Shown: one piece after another, positions 58,765 to 64,000 of the stretch
Position numbering within the stretch: position 1 is the first letter of the stretch
Layout: the number at the start of each line of letters is the position of its first letter
Source of the DNA: Bosea sp. OAE506
GTDB taxonomy: Bacteria > Pseudomonadota > Alphaproteobacteria > Rhizobiales > Beijerinckiaceae
Direction of reading: 5' to 3'
NCBI RefSeq assembly: GCF_040546595.1
Contig: NZ_JBEPOB010000001.1
Span: 3,597,001 to 3,661,000, forward strand
DNA length: 64,000 bases
Translations under genes and position numbers: made by a program
Notes under the pieces: generated by a model
The model's input: only the letters and a program-made list of their open reading frames with translations
Databases searched by the model: none
What the model was told of the DNA's origin: nothing

Positions 58765-60252
58765 TCAGGGGCGCAGCGCGGGGATCTGCTTGGGCGAATT
58801 CAGGTCGAAGGTCTTGTTCAGGAGGGGGTCGCGCGAGGTGCCCTCCGAGGCATCGAAAGCCCGCACCCGCCCACCGGCCAGCGCGGCACCCTGTGGCAGC
58901 TGGCCTGCCGCCGCGCGACGGTTGCCCGGGACGGGCCAGGTCTCGATCGCCTCGCCCTCGCTGGGCTGCGTGGCGGGCGCCTCGGAGCGCGTGTCGGGCG
59001 CCGGCGGCGGCTCGACCTTGTCGACGGAGGCCTCGGCCGGCGGCTTGCCCGGCTCGCGCCTGACCGCCTCGATCTGGCGCCAGCGTCCGACATTACGGTT
59101 GTGCTGCTCGAGCGTCTCGGCGAAGGCGTGCCCACCGCTGCCGTCGGCGACGAAGTAGAGGTCCTTGGTGCGGGAGTGATTGACCACCGCCTCCATGGCG
59201 GCGCGGCCCGGATTGGCGATCGGCCCGGGCGGCAGACCGTCGATGACATAAGTGTTGTAGGGGGTGGGCTGGGTGATCTCACTGCGCAGGATCGAACGGC
59301 CGAGCGTGCCCTGCCCTCCGACGATGCCGTAGACGATCGTCGGGTCGGACTGCAGCTTCATCCGGCGGTTCAGCCGGTTGATGAAGACGCCGGCGACGCG
59401 CGGGCGCTCGTCGGCGCGGCCGGTTTCCTTCTCGACAATCGAGGCCAGGGTCACCAGTTCCTGCTTGGTCTTGATCGGCAAATCGGCGGGCTTGCGATCC
59501 CAGATCCGGTTCAGCAGCGCGGCCTGATCGCGCGCCATGCGGTCGATGATGGCCTGCCGGCTGAAGCCGCGCGGAATCCGGTAGGTATCGGGCAGGATCG
59601 AGCCCTCGCGCGGCACCTGGATGATGTCGCCGCTGAGCAGGTCGTTCTCGCGCAGGCGGGCGACGATCTGTTCGCTCGTCAGCCCCTCGGGAACGGTGAT
59701 CGAATGCTCGACGACCTTGCCGTCGGCGATGATATCGAGAATGTCGGCCTGGCTGGCGCGGGCCTTGAACAGGTACTCACCCGCCTTGAGCTTGGTCCAG
59801 TTGCCGCTGATCAGCGCCGAGACGCGGAACACCCAGGGGTGCTCGATCATGCCCTCGCGCTGCAGCAAATCCGCGATCTCGGCCAGACCGCTGTCCTTCG
59901 GGATGATGAGGACCCGGTCACTGGCGAAGGGACCGGGCGAACGGCTTTGGCTGGAGACCACGGCAATACCCGCCCCGACGAGCCCGCCCAGCACGAGCAG
60001 AGCCGTGAAGAGCCCACTTAGCATCGCAACGAAGGGGCTGCTGCGCCGCCGGCGACGCGCTTTTGGCGGCGGGGCCGGAGGAGCGACCGGCTTCAACGCC
60101 TCGCTGGGGCTCTTCGGGGCGACGCGGGGCGAATCGTTCACGGTCTCAGAACTCGCACTTGGGACTTCATCATGGCCCGCGCCCGGCTGGCCGGAGTCGC
60201 GGCGAACCGAGGGCAACGGCCAATCGGTCGGTCGCGATTGAACCGGATTCAC
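58765..60252 (-). CDS. mltG: Endolytic murein transglycosylase MltG
   Basis: 495 residues. A long cytoplasmic, proline-rich N-terminus (1-70) precedes one membrane helix (FVAMLSGLFTALLVLGGLVGAG), then the YceG-like periplasmic domain; catalytic Glu in TLASIVEKETGRADERPRVA. It cuts nascent glycan strands and is thought to stop elongation. GTG 60252. The C-terminal 120 residues after the catalytic domain are low-complexity, rich in P, E and A, and longer than in E. coli. It lies 83 bp after fabF, as in most of the order. Confidence 0.95.
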   Translation of the reverse strand: MNPVQSRPTDWPLPSVRRDSGQPGAGHDEVPSASSETVNDSPRVAPKSPSEALKPVAPPAPPPKARRRRRSSPFVAMLSGLFTALLVLGGLVGAGIAVVSSQSRSPGPFASDRVLIIPKDSGLAEIADLLQREGMIEHPWVFRVSALISGNWTKLKAGEYLFKARASQADILDIIADGKVVEHSITVPEGLTSEQIVARLRENDLLSGDIIQVPREGSILPDTYRIPRGFSRQAIIDRMARDQAALLNRIWDRKPADLPIKTKQELVTLASIVEKETGRADERPRVAGVFINRLNRRMKLQSDPTIVYGIVGGQGTLGRSILRSEITQPTPYNTYVIDGLPPGPIANPGRAAMEAVVNHSRTKDLYFVADGSGGHAFAETLEQHNRNVGRWRQIEAVRREPGKPPAEASVDKVEPPPAPDTRSEAPATQPSEGEAIETWPVPGNRRAAAGQLPQGAALAGGRVRAFDASEGTSRDPLLNKTFDLNSPKQIPALRP

Positions 60253-60335
60253 GGCGCCTGCGAAAGCGAATTCGCGCTTCCACCGGGAGCGCGCACTCTA
60301 GCGCAGATTATGGCGAAAGCGCGCTTCCGCCCCGA

Positions 60336-61607
60336 TCAGGCGTCCCCGGCGTAGCGCCGCATCACCAGCGAGGCGTTCGTGCCGCCGAAGCCGAAGGAGT
60401 TCGACAGCACCACCTCGATCTCCCGCGACTGGGCGACATGCGGCACCAGGTCGAGATCGGTCTCCACCGAGGGGTTGTCGAGATTGATCGTCGGCGGGAC
60501 GATCTGGTCGCGGATGGCGAGGATGGAGAAGATCGCCTCCACCGACCCGGCGGCCCCAAGGAGGTGGCCCGTCGACGACTTCGTCGAGGACATGGCCGGC
60601 TTCTTCGGCGCGTTGGCGAGCAGGCGCTCGGCCGCGCGCAGCTCGATCTCGTCACCCAGCGGCGTCGAGGTGCCATGGGCGTTGATGTAATCGAGATCGG
60701 ATGCTGCGATGCCGGCGCGGTCGAGCGCGGCGCGCATGCAGCGATAGGCGCCGTCGCCGTCCTCGGCCGGAGAGGTGATGTGATAGGCGTCACCCGACAT
60801 GCCGTAGCCGACAACCTCGGCGTAGATGCGGGCGCCGCGCTCGAGCGCATGCTCCAGCTCTTCGAGCACGACGATGCCGGCGCCTTCGCCCATGACGAAG
60901 CCGTCGCGGTCGCGGTCATAGGGCCGCGAAGCTTTTTCAGGCGTGTCGTTGAAGCCGGTGGAGAGCGCGCGGCAGGCGCAGAAGCCGGCGATGCCGAGCC
61001 GGTTGATCGCCGATTCGGCGCCGCCCGCGACCATGACCTTGGCGTCTCCTAGCGCGATCATGCGCGAGGCGTCGCCGATCGAATGGGCGCCCGTGGAGCA
61101 GGCCGTCACGACTGCGTGGTTGGGGCCCTTGAGCCCGTGTTCGATCGAGACATAGCCGGCGGCGAGGTTGCTCAGCCGGCCCGGAATGAAGAAGGGCGAA
61201 AGCCGGCGCGGGCCGCGCTCCTTAAGCAGGATCGACGCCTCGTAGATGCCTCCGAGGCCGCCGATGCCGGAGCCGATCGCGACACCGGTCGCGATCTGGT
61301 CTTCGTAGCTCTCGGGTTTCCAGTTCGCGTCGGCGAGCGCCTGCTTGGCGGCGGCCATGGCGAATACGATGAAGTCGTCGACCTTGCGCTGCTCCTTCGG
61401 CTCCATCCACTCGTCGGGATTGAAGGTGCCGTTCGAGCCGTCGCCGCGAATGATGTTGCAGGCGATCCGCGCCGGCAGATCGCTGCAGTCGAAGCTGGTG
61501 ATGGGGCCGGCGCCACTGGCGCCGGTGAGAAGGCGAGACCAGCTCGCCTCGACGCCGCAGCCAAGCGGCGTCACCATGCCAAGACCGGTCACGACCACGC
61601 GTCGCAT
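60336..61607 (-). CDS. fabF: 3-oxoacyl-ACP synthase II (FabF)
   Basis: 423 residues from ATG 61607 (MRRVVVTGLGMVTPLG); a further ATG at 61628 is possible. Catalytic Cys in VVTACSTGAHSIGDA and two His in NAHGTSTPLGD and SSTGHLLGAAG form the Cys-His-His site of condensing enzymes. It elongates acyl-ACP and, in other bacteria, adjusts membrane fluidity with temperature. It follows acpP after 53 bp in the fabD-fabG-acpP-fabF operon. Confidence 0.96.
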   Translation of the reverse strand: MRRVVVTGLGMVTPLGCGVEASWSRLLTGASGAGPITSFDCSDLPARIACNIIRGDGSNGTFNPDEWMEPKEQRKVDDFIVFAMAAAKQALADANWKPESYEDQIATGVAIGSGIGGLGGIYEASILLKERGPRRLSPFFIPGRLSNLAAGYVSIEHGLKGPNHAVVTACSTGAHSIGDASRMIALGDAKVMVAGGAESAINRLGIAGFCACRALSTGFNDTPEKASRPYDRDRDGFVMGEGAGIVVLEELEHALERGARIYAEVVGYGMSGDAYHITSPAEDGDGAYRCMRAALDRAGIAASDLDYINAHGTSTPLGDEIELRAAERLLANAPKKPAMSSTKSSTGHLLGAAGSVEAIFSILAIRDQIVPPTINLDNPSVETDLDLVPHVAQSREIEVVLSNSFGFGGTNASLVMRRYAGDA

Positions 61608-61660
61608 CGGAAGACTACGTGAAACCATGGCTCTTTCTGCAGCGATCGACTTGGGGTCGA

Positions 61661-61894
61661 TCAGGCCGACTTCGACAGGAACTTCACGGCGTCGCCGACG
61701 GTGACGATCGTCTCGGCCGCATCGTCGGGGATCTCGACGCCGAACTCTTCCTCGAAGGCCATCACGAGCTCGACCGTGTCGAGGCTGTCGGCCCCGAGGT
61801 CTTCGATGAAGTTCGCGCCGTCCACGACCTTCTCAGGCTCGACGCCGAGATGCTCGACCACGATCTTCTTCACGCGCTCGGCGACATCGCTCAT
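61661..61894 (-). CDS. acpP: Acyl carrier protein
   Basis: 77 residues, small acidic four-helix protein. Ser37 in [17 protein letters not shown] carries the phosphopantetheine arm, whose precursor is made by CoaD. ATG 61894 matches the family start. It supplies acyl chains to FabF, FabG, FabZ, LpxA and LpxD, all encoded in this window. The gap from fabG (61895-62150) is 256 bp and probably contains a separate acpP promoter, since the protein is needed in large amounts. Confidence 0.98.
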   Translation of the reverse strand: MSDVAERVKKIVVEHLGVEPEKVVDGANFIEDLGADSLDTVELVMAFEEEFGVEIPDDAAETIVTVGDAVKFLSKSA

Positions 61895-62150
61895 GGGACT
61901 TATCCTTAAAGATTGAACACGCAGCACCGATCGCGCCGCAGAGAGGGACCGTCACTCCTGAATCCCGACGCACCGGAAATCGGTGCGGCCGGGCCGGAAC
62001 TCGAAGCCTGCACAAACGCAACAACCGGGTTCCCGTCAAGTCCCCCGGATCGTGCGCAGCGGCCCGACGGCGCTAGTTAACACAGCCGATCTTGGCTGGC
62101 GAGTGCACCGGAACGCGTATGGAAATCTTCCAGGATGCGCGACAAGTCTT

Positions 62151-62888
62151 TCAGATCATTGTCATTCCACCGTTCACGTGAAGGGTCTGCCCTGTCACGT
62201 AGCCGGCTTCGGCGCTGGCGAGATAGGCCACCGCCGCCGCCACGTCGGCACCCGTTCCCAGGCGCCCCATCGGCACGTCGGAGAGGATGCCCTCGCGCTG
62301 CTTGTCGTTCAAAGCCTGGGTCATCGGTGACTCGATGAAGCCCGGGGCGACGACGTTGACGGTGATGTTGCGGCTGGCGACCTCGGCGGCGAGCGCCTTG
62401 GACATGCCGATCAACCCCGCCTTGGAGGCGGCGTAGTTGCCCTGGCCCGGATTGCCCGTGGTGCCGACGACGGAGCCGATCGAAATGATGCGGCCATAGC
62501 GCCGGCGCATCATCGACTTCACCGCCGCGCGCGAGAGGCGGAAGGCCGCCGTCAGATTGATCGCGATGACGCTGTCCCAGTCCTCGTCCTTGAGGCGCAG
62601 GAAGAGGTTGTCCTTGGTCACGCCGGCATTGTTGACGAGGATATCGAGCCCACCGAGCTTCTCCTCGGCCGCGGGCACGAGCGCTTCGACCGAATCCTTG
62701 TCGGCGAGATTGCAGGGCGCGACGACCGCGCGCTCACCGAGTTCGGCGGCGAGCGCTTCCAGCGCCTCGGCCCGCGTACCCGAAAGCGCGACGCTGGCGC
62801 CTTGCGCGTGGAGAACGCGCGCGATGGCGCCGCCCAGCCCCCCGGTGGCGCCCGTGACCAGCGCCTTCTTGCCCGTCAGATCCAGCAT
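62151..62888 (-). CDS. fabG: 3-oxoacyl-ACP reductase FabG
   Basis: 245 residues, SDR fold, NADPH-dependent. VTGATGGLGGAIA (about 11-23), NNAG (about 86-89), Ser in ISIGSVVGTTG and YAASK (about 151-155) form the active site. C-terminal GQTLHVNGGMTMI is typical. ATG 62888 has GGGAGA about 6 bases upstream; the longer frame into fabD is rejected. Reduces the keto group in each elongation cycle. Confidence 0.97.
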   Translation of the reverse strand: MLDLTGKKALVTGATGGLGGAIARVLHAQGASVALSGTRAEALEALAAELGERAVVAPCNLADKDSVEALVPAAEEKLGGLDILVNNAGVTKDNLFLRLKDEDWDSVIAINLTAAFRLSRAAVKSMMRRRYGRIISIGSVVGTTGNPGQGNYAASKAGLIGMSKALAAEVASRNITVNVVAPGFIESPMTQALNDKQREGILSDVPMGRLGTGADVAAAVAYLASAEAGYVTGQTLHVNGGMTMI

Positions 62889-62929
62889 CGTTTCTCCCTT
62901 TCGGCGTTCTGCCGTTCTCTGTTGCCCAT

Positions 62930-63865
62930 TCAGGGCTTGTATGCAGCCACGTCGTCGGCGGTTCCCACCGAGAGCGGCGTGGCGGTGGGCGCAATGCGCT
63001 TCACCAACCCGGCCAGCACCTTGCCGCTGCCGAGCTCGACCAAGCGGTCGACGCCCGCTGCCGACATCGCCTCGACGCATTCGCGCCAGCGCACCGTGCC
63101 GGTGACCTGCGCCACCAGCGAGTCGCGGATCGAGGCCACGTCGGACAGCGGGGCGGCGCCGACATTGGCCATGACGGGCACGACCGGAGCCTGCATCGCG
63201 ACCTCCGCCAGCGCCGCGCGCATCGCCTCTGCCGCCGGCTGCATCAGGGAGCAATGGAAGGGCGCCGAAACCGGCAGGAGCATGGCGCGGCGGACACCGC
63301 GTTCACCGGCGAGCAGGATGGCACGATCGATTGCAGCCTTCGCGCCCGAAAGCACCACCTGCCCGCCGCCATTGTCGTTGGCGGCCTCGCAGACCTCGCC
63401 CTGGGCCGCATCGACCGCGATGGCACGCGCCAGGTCGAGATCGGCCCCCAGCAGCGCGGCCATCGCCCCCTGCCCGGCTGGCACGGCCTTCTGCATCGCG
63501 TCGCCGCGGATTCGCAGCAGGCGCGCGGCATCGGCGATGCTGAAGGTGCCGGCGGCGGCGAGCGCCGAATATTCGCCGAGGGAATGCCCCGCGACGAAGG
63601 CGGCATCGCGCTTGAGATCGAGACCGGCCTCGGCCTCCAGAACCCGGACCACCGCGAGGCTGACCGCCATCAGCGCCGGCTGCGCGTTGGCCGTCAGGGT
63701 GAGCTCTTCCGAGGGCCCCTCCCACATCAGCGTCGAGAGCTTCTGGGAGAGAGCGGCATCGACCTCGTCGAACACGGCGCGGGCGACGGGGAAAGCATCG
63801 GCCAGGGTCTTGCCCATGCCGACGGCCTGGGAGCCCTGGCCGGGGAAGATGAACGCAGTCGTCAT
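62930..63865 (-). CDS. fabD: Malonyl-CoA:ACP transacylase
   Basis: 311 residues. FPGQGSQAVGMG at the start, catalytic Ser in FVAGHSLGEYSAL, and a His in PVSAPFHCSLMQPAA complete the dyad. It loads malonyl on ACP for fatty-acid elongation. ATG 63865 is clear. It is the first gene of the fabD-fabG-acpP-fabF set. Upstream, 63866-64000 is non-coding as far as seen and should hold its promoter; a short AT-rich part (AAAACG) lies near 63880, but no boxes are certain. Confidence 0.97.
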   Translation of the reverse strand: MTTAFIFPGQGSQAVGMGKTLADAFPVARAVFDEVDAALSQKLSTLMWEGPSEELTLTANAQPALMAVSLAVVRVLEAEAGLDLKRDAAFVAGHSLGEYSALAAAGTFSIADAARLLRIRGDAMQKAVPAGQGAMAALLGADLDLARAIAVDAAQGEVCEAANDNGGGQVVLSGAKAAIDRAILLAGERGVRRAMLLPVSAPFHCSLMQPAAEAMRAALAEVAMQAPVVPVMANVGAAPLSDVASIRDSLVAQVTGTVRWRECVEAMSAAGVDRLVELGSGKVLAGLVKRIAPTATPLSVGTADDVAAYKP

Positions 63866-64000
63866 GCGGAAGGCCTCGAATTTAAAACGTTTTGAGCCAG
63901 TTCACGGCGCTGTCACACTGCCTTGGAGCGCAAGTCAAGGCCGAAGCCGTGTCATCGGCCGCTCAACTGGCGGCGAAAAGCCGATTTCTGTTGCATCGAA

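Overview
The window is high-GC alphaproteobacterial chromosome carrying one inserted mobile element. Gene order, GC content, an extended ribosomal protein S2, the short form of ProS and LpxI in place of LpxH suggest Hyphomicrobiales, perhaps close to Bosea. The genus is an inference; no rRNA or tRNA gene is present to test it.

Layout. (1) Positions 1-174 and 8364-9272 are two pieces of one comEC gene on the minus strand. Between them lies an element of about 8.2 kb bounded by an 8-bp direct repeat, GACGATGT. Joining the pieces across one repeat copy restores an uninterrupted ComEC reading frame. The element carries a large serine integrase, three small unknown genes on the minus strand, a possible HUH replication protein with a structured region downstream, a small serine resolvase with operator-like repeats, and an AAA ATPase plus DUF4435 pair resembling the PARIS anti-phage system (AriA/AriB). 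Its defence part is clearly AT-richer than the chromosome. (2) 9467-13587, plus strand: gltX, gltA and an orphan tricarboxylate-type binding protein. (3) 13591-28773, minus strand: a long envelope and translation cluster, transcribed rpsB, tsf, pyrH, frr, uppS, cdsA, dxr, rseP, bamA, lpxD, fabZ, lpxA, lpxI, lpxB. (4) 29033-32220: a diguanylate cyclase, an FkbM methyltransferase, and a WYL regulator with a VOC protein. (5) 32230-40608: dnaE, a 36-residue membrane protein under a LexA-box promoter, lolD, lolC, proS and coaD. (6) 40671-48526: a chemoreceptor, an ABC-F ATPase, a quinone-reductase/SDR/HxlR cassette that looks inserted, and small genes. (7) 48603-57083: a lipoprotein gene, holC and pepA on the minus strand, then lptF, lptG, lptD and rsmA on the plus strand. 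(8) 57109-63865, minus strand: fabD, fabG, acpP, fabF, mltG, yicC, gmk.

The chromosomal genes centre on the outer membrane: lipid A synthesis, LPS export (LptFGD), lipoprotein sorting (LolCD), barrel assembly (BamA), fatty-acid supply and peptidoglycan lipid carrier.

Sequence-quality warning: five genes (ariA, lpxB, lpxI, coaD and a small unknown gene at 47906) each contain one extra base in a short homopolymer run. Three of these are normally essential, so sequencing or assembly error is the simplest explanation, and the ariA frameshift should not be taken as proof of inactivation.
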